Shown: one piece after another, positions 1 to 7,989 of the stretch
Layout: every line of letters begins with the position of its first letter
How positions within the stretch are numbered: position 1 is the stretch's first letter
NCBI RefSeq assembly: GCF_017599345.1
Contig: NZ_JAGFVL010000045.1
Coordinates: 1-64,000, forward strand
Source: Gracilibacillus suaedae
Lineage (GTDB): Bacteria > Bacillota > Bacilli > Bacillales > Amphibacillaceae
DNA length: 64,000 nt
Reading direction: 5' to 3'
The notes under the pieces: generated by a model
Databases searched by the model: none
What the model saw: only the letters and a program-made list of their open reading frames with translations
Told to the model about the DNA's origin: nothing
Translations under genes and position numbers: made by a program

Positions 1-2
1 TG

Positions 3-1887
3 GTGTGCCGGGCATGCATCTAAACTCTAGGGTTCAAGTCCCGAACTGGGAAGGCAGTAGTACCAGTTAGCCAAGGACAAGGGTGTCTAGGGCGACCTAG
101 AATCTGAAGGAAGTCGGAGGCAAATTCCCGCCTTGAGGAACACGAACTTCATAGAAGGCTATTTATACTTGGATGAGACTGCCAAACACATCAAAGTCCA
201 TACTGCCGAAGGGTATAGGTAGTAAATGAAGCAAGGATATGGGGAGGAAGTGTAGATGCTTACCCCGGGAGGTCTGATAGCAAAGCGGTACACTTACCGT
301 AACCGGATGTGTGAACATTCACTGAACTATCAGAAGTCAGCAGAAGCCATAGTACCTGTTTCTTCTAGAGGAACAGGGAAGGGCGGAATCAGGAAAGGAA
401 CATGATCACTTGGGATACGTATGGTTTGATGAAGCAGAAACACAAGTTCCTTCCTCATGGAGGAAACGGTGAATCCCGTGGGGGACATGAGAAGGGTGGA
501 GAACACATACCACATAAAGAGAACGATCATGTACGTAGGAGAGAGAACGAATGTTAAAACAAATACTGTCACGAGAGAATCTACTACAAGCTATATGGCG
601 TGTAGAAAAGAATAAAGGAAGCCACGGAATCGACCAAATGCCCGTACAAAACCTACGAGTGCATTTGAAAGAGAACTGGACAATCCTCAAGCAACAATTG
701 GAAACAGGAACCTATCAACCTCAACCGGTCCGTCGAGTCGAAATCCCGAAACCAGACGGTGGAAAGAGGAAGCTAGGGATTCCAACCGTGACAGATCGCT
801 TTCTACAACAAGCGATCGCACAAGTGTTGACCAAAGTATATGACCCGCAGTTTTCGGACCATAGTTATGGATTTCGTCCCCAAAGGCGAGGTCATGACGC
901 GGTGAGGAAAGCAAGAGGGTATATACAAGAAGGCTGTCGTTGGGTAGTAGATATGGATCTAGAGAAATTCTTTGATAAAGTACATCATGATCGTTTAATG
1001 CGCACCCTGAGCAAACGGATTAACGATCCAAGAGTGCTGACATTAATCCGTCGCTATCTACAAGCAGGAGTCATGGAGCAAGGACTTGTTCAGTCGAACA
1101 CAGAAGGAACACCACAAGGTGGCCCGTTAAGTCCTTTACTCTCTAATATTGTCTTAGATGAATGGGACAAAGAATTGGAGCGCAGAGGACTGCACTTCGT
1201 CCGTTATGCGGATGATTGTCAAATCTACGTTCGTTCCAAAAGAGCAGGACAGAGAGTCAGACAAAACATGACGGAATTCCTGGAAGGAAAACTAAAGCTG
1301 AAAGTGAATCAACAAAAGAGTGCGATTGATCGTCCATGGAGACGAAAATTTCTAGGATTCTCCTTCACCAGTCACAAGAAGAGACCAAAGGTTCGCATAC
1401 CAAAAGAGAGTATTAAGAGGCTCAAAGATCGAATCCGTTCCTTAACATCAAGGAAAGAAAACATCAGTATGGAGACCAGAATCGAACGATTAAATCGGTA
1501 CTTAATCGGTTGGATAGGATATTACCAATTGACCGAGGCACCAAGTGTTCTGAAACAGATAGATAGTTGGATCCAACGTAGACTCCGCATGATTCGATGG
1601 AAAGAATGGAAGTTGGTCAAGACAAGGTATCGAGAATTACAAAGGTTCGGTGTGAAGAAGGAGAAAGCGTGGGAATGGGCCAACACAAGGAAAGCCTATT
1701 GGCGGATTGCGAACAGCCCCATTTTACACAGAACCCTCGGCAACCGATATTGGGGAAGCCAAGGACTAGAAAGTTTGTTTATTCGTTATCAATTTTCACG
1801 TATGACTTGAATGAAATCGCCAAATACGGAACCGTATGTTTGGTGATGTGAGAGGGTCGGAGGTTAGTCACCTCCCCCTATCTCGAT
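3..1887 (+). mobile_element. Complete group II intron with internal maturase ORF
   Basis: The left boundary is placed at the GTGTG 5' splice consensus at base 3. The sequence downstream (3-540) has the structured, ORF-poor look of domains I-IV. After the maturase, bases 1811-1887 carry a domain V-like segment around an ACCGTATG...GGTGATGTGAGAGG stretch. Next comes a short domain VI hairpin (GGAGGTTAGTCACCTCC), and the intron ends ...CTCGAT at about 1887, the AY-type end expected of group II introns. The unit is about 1.9 kb, usual for this class. The 5' exon is outside the window, so the interrupted target cannot be identified. Boundaries are from consensus and are not verified by an empty site. 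Confidence 0.85.
551..1810 (+). CDS. ltrA: Group II intron reverse transcriptase/maturase
   Basis: A 419-residue LtrA-type protein that copies the intron RNA and assists its splicing. The reverse transcriptase core is clear: an N-terminal RT0-like segment, KPDGGKRKLGIP (RT2 region), the GTPQGGPLSPLL motif, and the catalytic YADD near residues 219-222. A maturase (X) domain follows, with GWIGYY. There is no room for, and no sign of, a C-terminal HNH endonuclease, so this is an endonuclease-less type, which usually inserts at replication forks or specific structures. A ribosome site TAGGAGAG precedes the ATG. The gene lies in the intron's domain IV loop. It appears intact, so the element may be active. 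Confidence 0.93.
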   Translation: MLKQILSRENLLQAIWRVEKNKGSHGIDQMPVQNLRVHLKENWTILKQQLETGTYQPQPVRRVEIPKPDGGKRKLGIPTVTDRFLQQAIAQVLTKVYDPQFSDHSYGFRPQRRGHDAVRKARGYIQEGCRWVVDMDLEKFFDKVHHDRLMRTLSKRINDPRVLTLIRRYLQAGVMEQGLVQSNTEGTPQGGPLSPLLSNIVLDEWDKELERRGLHFVRYADDCQIYVRSKRAGQRVRQNMTEFLEGKLKLKVNQQKSAIDRPWRRKFLGFSFTSHKKRPKVRIPKESIKRLKDRIRSLTSRKENISMETRIERLNRYLIGWIGYYQLTEAPSVLKQIDSWIQRRLRMIRWKEWKLVKTRYRELQRFGVKKEKAWEWANTRKAYWRIANSPILHRTLGNRYWGSQGLESLFIRYQFSRMT

Positions 1888-2166
1888 TTAAGAGGACTTA
1901 GTGCGCCCGCATAAAAGCCTAGATAGCACTGAATTTTATGATATTGGTAAAAGGAATTATCTGTCAACGAACTGTCTTGAATTGGGTGTTAATAAATTGT
2001 AATGTGCTTTTTCAGAAATTGAAGCAATTAACTAGTGACAAATAGGGTATAATAAGCTACAATCTATAATTAATACAATGTTTCAGGTCCAATTTTAAAT
2101 TTTTAGGTTTTTATGTTTTCAAATAAGGAGTAATTATCATACAATAGAGGTAACATCCTTTTAAAA

Positions 2167-2340
2167 AGGAAAGTATAAAAATTGGGAGGCTGTCTAGCTC
2201 CGAACGCCCAGAAACTAGGCGACTTCACGAATCGCCCTACGATAAGTCATCATCGGTTCGTAAACTCACCGTGATTCCTTTATCTCAGTTGATTCGATCC
2301 AGCCGCTACGTTTCTAACCGGGCACTTTGCGCTTTTCTTA
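2167..2340 (+). repeat. Dispersed intergenic repeat, copy 1 (CTGTCTAGCTCC family)
   Basis: About 174 bp starting AAGGAAAGTATAAAAATTGG, then CTGTCTAGCTCCGA, a GC-richer body with ATCATCGGTTCG, and ending GCGCTTTTCTTA. A second copy in the same orientation lies at 21222-21441 and shares the start, the CTGTCTAGCTCCGA core, the TCATCATCGGTTCG block and the GCGCTTwTCTTA end. The body differs in length, with about 50 bp extra in copy 2. No protein is encoded. It sits between the group II intron and mecA. I recall similar elements scattered through Bacillaceae intergenic regions, but copy number and function here are not known. Confidence 0.7.
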
Positions 2341-2444
2341 ATAAAATAGGATGACCAAAAGGGTATATGTATTAATAAGGGTTTAGATAGATGAACAGTG
2401 ATCCCTTCCAACCCAATCACTTATTAAGAAGGGAGAGTTACAGG

Positions 2445-3128
2445 ATGGAAATAGAAAGAATTAACGAAAATACAATTAAATTTTACATCTCTTACATGGA
2501 TATCGAAGACCGTGGCTTTGATCGAGAAGAAATTTGGTATAATCGTGAGAAGAGTGAACAACTTTTTTGGCAAGTAATGGATGAAGTCAATTATAACGAA
2601 GAAGACTTCCAAATCGATGGTCCATTATGGATCCAAGTGCAAGCTCTTGAAAAAGGTCTAGAAATTGTAGTAACAAAAGCACAAATTTCGAAAGATGGTC
2701 AAAACCTGCAATTGCCTACAGAGTCCGGAAAAACCATTGATATGCCAGTTGATGATAAGATTGAATCACTTTTAGAAGAGAAATTTGGTCCAACTGAGAA
2801 AGAAATGCCAGAAATGGAACATCAATATGGGCAGGATTTTGTTGTGGTAGTCAACTTTAAAGAGTTAGAAGATATTATTCAATTAAGCCATGTTTTTGAA
2901 TCGTCCATTGGAATGAGAGATGAGTTATATTACTATGATAATCAATACATGTTGATTACTCGATTTGATGAAGATTATTTAACAGATGATGAGCAAGAGG
3001 ATTTAATTAGTCAAATCCTGGAATATGGTCAAGAATCAACGCTAACAGTATTTGTTGTAGAGGAATACGGTAAAGTGATCTTTGAAGAAGATGCACTTGA
3101 ACAAGTTAGTGAACATTTTGCACGTTAA
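2445..3128 (+). CDS. mecA: Adaptor protein MecA
   Basis: MecA is the ClpC adaptor that delivers ComK (and Spx-type clients) to ClpCP proteolysis and helps assemble ClpC hexamers. The protein begins MEIERINENTIKFYISY, the family's N-terminal substrate-binding domain. A variable acidic linker follows (about residues 85-125), then the C-terminal ClpC-binding domain from FVVVVNFKELEDIIQLS to the end. I chose the ATG at 2445 (227 residues) because AAGAAGGGAGAG lies 8-14 nt upstream and family members start here; the ATG 54 nt earlier would add an unrelated tail. In B. subtilis mecA is followed by coiA and pepF; here an MFS gene separates them. Confidence 0.95.
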   Translation: MEIERINENTIKFYISYMDIEDRGFDREEIWYNREKSEQLFWQVMDEVNYNEEDFQIDGPLWIQVQALEKGLEIVVTKAQISKDGQNLQLPTESGKTIDMPVDDKIESLLEEKFGPTEKEMPEMEHQYGQDFVVVVNFKELEDIIQLSHVFESSIGMRDELYYYDNQYMLITRFDEDYLTDDEQEDLISQILEYGQESTLTVFVVEEYGKVIFEEDALEQVSEHFAR

Positions 3129-3162
3129 ACTAAGTGTCAATCAGATGCTTAGTTTTTTCTTT
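3127..3162 (+). terminator. Rho-independent terminator after mecA
   Basis: AAACTAAG pairs with CTTAGTTT across a 13-nt loop and is followed by a T-rich run (TTTTCTTTTT). It starts inside the mecA stop codon. Confidence 0.75.
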
Positions 3163-3176
3163 TTATTAAGGCGTTG

Positions 3177-3215
3177 TTAGCGAAACTTAGCAAGAAGTTA
3201 GCGTCCCACTTTATA
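3177..3215 (-). repeat. Partial copy of GCTAAC/CTGATAAG hairpin repeat family
   Basis: Read on the minus strand, this piece gives GTGGGACGCTAAC...CTAAG..CGCTAACAA. It matches the fuller copy at 16947-17030 (GTGGGAG..ACGGACGCTAATACCCTGATAAGTAGCGCTAACC). It is non-coding and lies between the mecA terminator and the MFS promoter. Confidence 0.5.
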
Positions 3216-3281
3216 ATAGCAACATATAAATAAAAATAATAAAACTCTATCCTGTACATAGTATAATTAAATATAAAAAAG

Positions 3282-3313
3282 TTGCAAATTATTTCGTATA
3301 TCGAAATAATTTG
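3282..3313 (+). promoter_or_regulatory. Promoter of MFS pump overlapped by a perfect palindromic operator
   Basis: Bases 3285-3296 and 3302-3313 form a perfect 12-bp inverted repeat (CAAATTATTTCG, spacer TATAT, CGAAATAATTTG). A SigA-like promoter, TTGCAA at 3282-3287 and AATAAT at 3305-3310 with 17 bp spacing, is fully covered by it. An extended -10 (TGTTATGAT, 3314-3322) also lies at its edge. A repressor dimer bound here would block RNA polymerase. TetR- and MarR-type regulators of drug pumps commonly act this way. No regulator gene is adjacent, so it would act from elsewhere in the genome. Confidence 0.65.
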
Positions 3314-3358
3314 TGTTATGATATATGCTGTATGTTAAAAATAGAAAGAAGGAAGAGT

Positions 3359-4753
3359 ATGAACAACGATATAGAGATAAAACGAACACCATTGATGATT
3401 GTATTGATGTCAGGTGCATTTGTTGCAATATTAAACCAAACATTACTTGGAACAGCATTACCTCATATTATGAAAGATTTAGAAATCGATGCGGCTACTG
3501 CTCAGTGGTTACAATCGATTTTTATGCTTGTAAACGGGATTATGATTCCTGTTACAGCATTCTTAATTGAACGTTTTACAACAAGGGCATTATTCTTAAC
3601 AGCAATGGGAAGTTTCGCTGTAGGTACCTTAGTTGCAGCAATAGCTCCTGGCTTTTCTGTTTTGATGGTTGGGAGAGTATTACAAGCAGCTGGTGCAGGT
3701 ATTATGATGCCATTAATGCAGACGATTATGTTTTTGATTTTCCCAATTGAAAAGCGCGGAACTGCAATGGGTCTATTTGGGATGGTTATAGCGTTTGCAC
3801 CAGCAATTGGACCAACATTATCAGGCTGGTTAGTGGAAACTTTCCCGTGGAGAAGCTTGTTCTACGTCGTGTTACCGATCGCAATAATAGATTTGATCGT
3901 TGCTAATAAAATTCTAGTTAACGTAACAAAGCAAACATTCCCGAAAGTAGATATAACTTCAATCATTTTATCAACTCTAGGTTTCGGTGGCATTTTGTAT
4001 GGATTTAGTATGGCTGGAGATGTTAATCATGGCTGGTTAAGTGGAATGGTACTTATTCCATTAGTTGTAGGAGCGATAACGTTGTATTTCTTTATCCGTC
4101 GCCAATTTAAATTGGCGAAACCTATTCTGGAATTTCGAATATTTAAGTATAGTATGTTCAGTTTAACAACTGTTATTGGAATGATCTCCTTTTTAGCGAT
4201 GATTGGTGGAGCCATTATTCTACCGATTATGATGCAGGATTACCTAGGATTCACAGCCCTTGAGTCAGGACTAGCATTGTTACCGGGTGCTATTTTAATG
4301 GGATTAATGAATCCAGTCACTGGACGTCTTTTTGACCGCTTTGGAGGAAAATGGCTTGCCGTGATCGGATTAGGATTGCTAACAGCCACTACTTTTTTAC
4401 TGGCCATTTTAACTACAGAGACAAGTTTTACTTATATTGCAACAGTTAATGCAGTAAGAATGTTTAGTATTTCGATGGTAATGATGCCAGTTACTACTGC
4501 CGGATTGAATCAATTACCAAACAATGTTATTCCCCATGGTACGGCTATGAATAATACAATGCGCCAAATGGCAGGTGCACTTGGAACAGCACTGCTTGTT
4601 TCCGTTATGATGAATCAGGCCATCCCTGCTGATGGTTTAGCAGGGATGGTCCATGGTGTCAATGTTTCATTTATGGTTGCTGGTGTTATCTCGATTGCAG
4701 GCTTTGTTTTAGCCTTCTTCATCAAAAATTCGATACCAGGAAATGCCGAATAA
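3359..4753 (+). CDS. MFS multidrug efflux transporter, DHA2 (EmrB/QacA) family
   Basis: A 464-residue proton-driven drug exporter of the inner membrane. It opens with TM1 MIVLMSGAFVAILNQTLLGTA, containing the N-Q/D-x-T-x-x-x-x-A-L-P pattern of DHA2 proteins. It has motif A-like loops, the GRVLQAAGAGIMMP motif and the antiporter motif C (GMVIAFAPAIGPTLSGWLV). About 14 hydrophobic segments are visible. The ATG at 3359 has AGAAGGAAGAG just upstream; an earlier in-frame ATG at 3311 lies inside the operator and lacks a ribosome site. It stands alone between mecA and coiA, which are adjacent in B. subtilis, so it is probably an insertion into an old gene block. The substrate cannot be told from sequence. 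The operator upstream suggests ligand-inducible control. Confidence 0.9.
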   Translation: MNNDIEIKRTPLMIVLMSGAFVAILNQTLLGTALPHIMKDLEIDAATAQWLQSIFMLVNGIMIPVTAFLIERFTTRALFLTAMGSFAVGTLVAAIAPGFSVLMVGRVLQAAGAGIMMPLMQTIMFLIFPIEKRGTAMGLFGMVIAFAPAIGPTLSGWLVETFPWRSLFYVVLPIAIIDLIVANKILVNVTKQTFPKVDITSIILSTLGFGGILYGFSMAGDVNHGWLSGMVLIPLVVGAITLYFFIRRQFKLAKPILEFRIFKYSMFSLTTVIGMISFLAMIGGAIILPIMMQDYLGFTALESGLALLPGAILMGLMNPVTGRLFDRFGGKWLAVIGLGLLTATTFLLAILTTETSFTYIATVNAVRMFSISMVMMPVTTAGLNQLPNNVIPHGTAMNNTMRQMAGALGTALLVSVMMNQAIPADGLAGMVHGVNVSFMVAGVISIAGFVLAFFIKNSIPGNAE

Positions 4754-4763
4754 TTTGCAGGAA

Positions 4764-4805
4764 AAATCACCTCTTTGTAGAAGTATAAATACATGGAGGT
4801 GATTT
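4764..4805 (+). promoter_or_regulatory. Stem-loop hiding the coiA ribosome binding site
   Basis: AAATCACCTC (4764-4773) is exactly complementary to GAGGTGATTT (4796-4805), with a 22-nt loop. The 3' arm contains the Shine-Dalgarno GGAGGTGAT of coiA (ATG at 4810). In any transcript reading in from upstream, the RBS would be base-paired and coiA translation reduced. A transcript starting inside the loop would escape. It lacks a T-run, so it is not a normal terminator. This is read directly from sequence; the regulatory effect is inferred. Confidence 0.6.
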
Positions 4806-4809
4806 ATTA

Positions 4810-5895
4810 ATGTTGCAAGCAGTCAATCAAACAGGTGAGCTTGTACCAATTTGGAAGATGAATCGAGATGAAATTAAGCAAAAGAGAAAGGAAAAATTTT
4901 TCTGTCCAGCTTGTAATGAGCCATTAATAATTAGGGCAGGGATGAAAAATACGCCGCATTTCGCGCACCATAGTAAAAGTAATTGCAGTCTTTCCGGTGA
5001 AGGCAGTTATCATGAAAATGGAAAAAAAGATATTTATTTGTGGTTACATGCTCAAGGCTATCCAGTAAAATTAGAGCATTATTTCCCTGGTATTAAGCAA
5101 AGAGCTGATATTTTCTTGGAGATGGAGAAGAAAAAAATCGCGGTTGAGTATCAATGTGCTTCTATTTCGATACAGGAAATCTGTCGTAGAACGGCAGGAT
5201 ACCGTTCAATTGGTGTTATCCCGATTTGGATCCTCGGAGCCAATAAATTAAAGAGAAAAGGCGCACACTCTCTTAGCATACCATGTAATGATCAAGCTTT
5301 CCTACATCAATTCCGTCAATCATTACCTCTAACTCTATTTTATTACTGTTCCGATACAAAACATTTAATCATCTATCAAGACATGATCTTTTTATCAAAA
5401 ACTAACACATTTGGTTCCATGCATGTGTCCAAGTTAGCTTCCCTTAGTTGGCCGGATCTGTTTCAACCAAGATATCGCGATAAAGATTTATTCCACAAAT
5501 ATTGGCAACAACAGAAACACCAATGGCGTAATCGCCCAGTACCTTCTTATCAGCGTGAAGAGATGAATTGGCGACAATGGTTATATCTTCATCAATTAAA
5601 TGTTCAAACCTTACCTTCCTTCATTTATCTTCCCATTACTACCCAATATCAAATGAAAAGTCCACCGTGGATATGGCAATCAAGACTCTATATTGACCTT
5701 TTCTTAAAAAAGGACCATTTCACAATCGATTTAGCGAAGCAACTTCTCCGTGGTCATTACCATTCTTCTGATTATTTTCCTTTAATTCAACCTAGAAATC
5801 ATCCAATTTGTGAATATCTAAAGCTATTAGTGCGTATAGGTATTTTAAAGAAGCTCTCTGAAACCAAGTACCAAGTAAATCGTACTACTGTATGA
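4810..5895 (+). CDS. coiA: Competence protein CoiA
   Basis: CoiA is a competence-induced protein that promotes recombination of incoming DNA with RecA in transformable Firmicutes. The 361-residue product has an N-terminal zinc-finger-like CPAC (residues 32-35) followed by HFAHHS. The restriction-endonuclease-like nuclease core follows: HENGKKD, then QRADIFLE and IAVEYQ, supplying the D...E-x-Q active site. A long helical C-terminal region completes it. The order mecA-coiA-pepF matches B. subtilis (yjbF before pepF). Its RBS lies in a perfect stem (4764-4805). There is no sign of decay, suggesting that a competence system is retained. Confidence 0.9.
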   Translation: MLQAVNQTGELVPIWKMNRDEIKQKRKEKFFCPACNEPLIIRAGMKNTPHFAHHSKSNCSLSGEGSYHENGKKDIYLWLHAQGYPVKLEHYFPGIKQRADIFLEMEKKKIAVEYQCASISIQEICRRTAGYRSIGVIPIWILGANKLKRKGAHSLSIPCNDQAFLHQFRQSLPLTLFYYCSDTKHLIIYQDMIFLSKTNTFGSMHVSKLASLSWPDLFQPRYRDKDLFHKYWQQQKHQWRNRPVPSYQREEMNWRQWLYLHQLNVQTLPSFIYLPITTQYQMKSPPWIWQSRLYIDLFLKKDHFTIDLAKQLLRGHYHSSDYFPLIQPRNHPICEYLKLLVRIGILKKLSETKYQVNRTTV

Positions 5896-5950
5896 ACAAT
5901 GCCTAAATAAGTTATAATAAGACACAAGAGCAAAAGAAGGAGGAATTCAA

Positions 5951-7768
5951 ATGGCAAAGGGTCAGAAATCATTACCGAAGCGTGAGGAAATAGCTGAAGA
6001 ATTAACATGGAAATTAGAAGATATTTTTGCGACAGATGATGAATGGGACAAGGAATGGGAAGAAGTACAAGCATTGTTACCTAAATTTGAAGCCTTCCAA
6101 GGAACATTAAAGGATGGTGCAGAGAAAGTATATCAATTGCTACAATTGCAAGATGAAGTATCAGATCGTTTGAGCAAACTCTATACATACGCGCATATGC
6201 GTTATGATCAGGATACGACTAACTCGTTCTATCAAGCGATGAACGGAAAAGCAGAGAATTTGATTACACAGGCTTCTAGTAAGATGAGTTTTATAACACC
6301 AGAAATTTTAAAGTTGGACGAGCAGACATTAGAACAATATCTCAAGAATCATGAAGACCTAAGCTTATATAAGCACACATTAGATGAAATTAATCGTCAG
6401 CGTCCACATGTTTTATCAGAACAGGAAGAAGCACTGTTAGCCGAAGCATCTGAAGTAACAGATAATCCATCGCAAACATTCAGTATGCTTAACAATGCTG
6501 ATTTAACCTTTCCATCTGTAACAGATGAGCAAGGAAATGAAGTAGATTTAACACATGGCCGTTATATTAATTTCCTTGAGTCAAAGGAGCAGCGTGTGCG
6601 CCGTGATGCCTTCAAAGCTATGTATGAGACATATGGCAGTTTAAAGAATACGTTCGCTTCGACCTTACAAGGTGTTGTCAAAAAGGATAATTTTTATGCA
6701 AAGATCCGCAACTATGATTCAGCAAGACAAGCTGCTTTAAACAAAAATAATATCCCGGAGAAAGTATATGATAACCTAATTGAAGCGATTCATGAAGGAT
6801 TGCCATTACTTCAACGATATGTAGCTTTACGGAAAAAGGTATTAGATATAGAGGAATTGCACATGTATGACCTGTATACGCCATTAGTGAAAGATGTCGA
6901 TATGTCATTTTCCTATGAGCAAGCACAGAAAACAGTTACAGAAGCCCTAAAACCTTTAGGTGAAGATTATTTACAAGTCATGCAAAGAGCGTTCAATGAT
7001 CGCTGGATTGATGTCGAGGAGAACAAAGGGAAGCGCAGTGGAGCGTATTCTTCTGGTTCCTACAGTACCAACCCATACATTCTTATGAACTGGCAGGACA
7101 ATTTAAATAACTTATTTACATTGGCACATGAATTAGGGCACTCGATGCACAGCTATTACACACATAAACACCAGCCATATCGTTATGGAAACTACTCTAT
7201 TTTTGTTGCAGAAGTAGCTTCTACTTGTAATGAAGCATTATTGAATAATTACTTAGTGGAAAAAACGGATGATCCTAAAGAAAAATTATTCTTGCTAAAT
7301 CACTTTTTAGAAGGATTCCGCGGAACTGTGTTCAGACAGACAATGTTTGCCGAATTTGAGCATAATATTCATGTGTTAGCACAGGACGGGGAGGCATTAA
7401 CAGCTGACCGCTTAACTGAACTGTACTATGAATTGAACAAAAAATACTTTGGTGATGACCTGGTCGTAGATGAAGAAATTGGTTTAGAATGGTCCCGTAT
7501 TCCACATTTCTACTACAATTATTATGTCTATCAATATGCAACAGGTTATGCCGCTGCCCAATCATTAGCAGCTCAAATATTAGAAGAAAAAGAACCAGCA
7601 GTAGAACGTTATCTCGGTTATCTGAAAGCAGGAAGCAGCGACTATCCAATCGAAGTGCTGAAAAAAGCAGGTGTTGACATGACGGAAAAAACTCCTGTTA
7701 CTAATGCATTGAAGGTATTTGAAGAGAAGCTTGATGAAATGGAAAAATTATTAGATCAAGTTAACTAA
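5951..7768 (+). CDS. pepF: Oligoendopeptidase F
   Basis: A 605-residue cytoplasmic M3-family zinc metallopeptidase that degrades oligopeptides of roughly 7-17 residues. The zinc motif HELGH is at residues 393-397 in the context LFTLAHELGHSMHSYY. The third ligand Glu falls in VAEVASTCNEALL about 25 residues on. The N-terminal region (LPKREEIAEELTWKLEDIF) is typical of the PepF/M3B subfamily, and the length is normal. AAGGAGG precedes the ATG. A terminator follows directly. The gene continues the mecA-coiA-pepF block, where overexpression of PepF is known to affect sporulation phosphorelay peptides in B. subtilis. Confidence 0.95.
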   Translation: MAKGQKSLPKREEIAEELTWKLEDIFATDDEWDKEWEEVQALLPKFEAFQGTLKDGAEKVYQLLQLQDEVSDRLSKLYTYAHMRYDQDTTNSFYQAMNGKAENLITQASSKMSFITPEILKLDEQTLEQYLKNHEDLSLYKHTLDEINRQRPHVLSEQEEALLAEASEVTDNPSQTFSMLNNADLTFPSVTDEQGNEVDLTHGRYINFLESKEQRVRRDAFKAMYETYGSLKNTFASTLQGVVKKDNFYAKIRNYDSARQAALNKNNIPEKVYDNLIEAIHEGLPLLQRYVALRKKVLDIEELHMYDLYTPLVKDVDMSFSYEQAQKTVTEALKPLGEDYLQVMQRAFNDRWIDVEENKGKRSGAYSSGSYSTNPYILMNWQDNLNNLFTLAHELGHSMHSYYTHKHQPYRYGNYSIFVAEVASTCNEALLNNYLVEKTDDPKEKLFLLNHFLEGFRGTVFRQTMFAEFEHNIHVLAQDGEALTADRLTELYYELNKKYFGDDLVVDEEIGLEWSRIPHFYYNYYVYQYATGYAAAQSLAAQILEEKEPAVERYLGYLKAGSSDYPIEVLKKAGVDMTEKTPVTNALKVFEEKLDEMEKLLDQVN

Positions 7769-7773
7769 GGAAG

Positions 7774-7802
7774 AAAGGCCACCTTATCTGGTGGCCTTTT
7801 GA
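7774..7802 (+). terminator. Terminator after pepF (also covers end of the small reverse gene)
   Basis: AAGGCCACC pairs with GGTGGCCTTTT around a short loop. The last codons and stop of the convergent small gene (ending at 7784) are encoded within this same hairpin. Confidence 0.85.
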
Positions 7803-7960
7803 AATCCTTTGAATTGTTTTCTATCTCTCCAAAAGTACACAGTCATGTAAATCGTAACAAATAATAATGGCACGGTGTAATAGAGTGGAATCATCCGCAT
7901 TAATCCAAAAATATTAAGTATAAACGCAAATACCGGCAGAACAAAAAGTAATACTTTCAT
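7784..7960 (-). CDS. Small membrane protein, 58 aa, unknown function
   Basis: I do not recognise a named family. The product starts MKVLLFVLPVFAFILNIFGL and has two hydrophobic segments (about residues 2-20 and 24-42). A basic, Arg/Lys-rich tail (FWRDRKQFKGFQKATR) would stay in the cytoplasm. The start at 7960 is supported by AAAGGTGGTG about 8 nt upstream; a longer ATG start at 8014 overlaps the divergent NERD gene and lacks an RBS. Its stop codon lies in the pepF terminator loop. It is divergent from the NERD gene at 7990 and shares a very short intergenic space with it. Confidence 0.6.
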   Translation of the reverse strand: MKVLLFVLPVFAFILNIFGLMRMIPLYYTVPLLFVTIYMTVYFWRDRKQFKGFQKATR

Positions 7961-7989
7961 TACGACACCACCTTTAAAGGAGTGAATTG

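Noticed and set aside
1597..1851. Reading frame overlapping the maturase C-terminus
   Set aside because: It is an alternate frame of the intron ORF and of domain V, without RBS or family resemblance.
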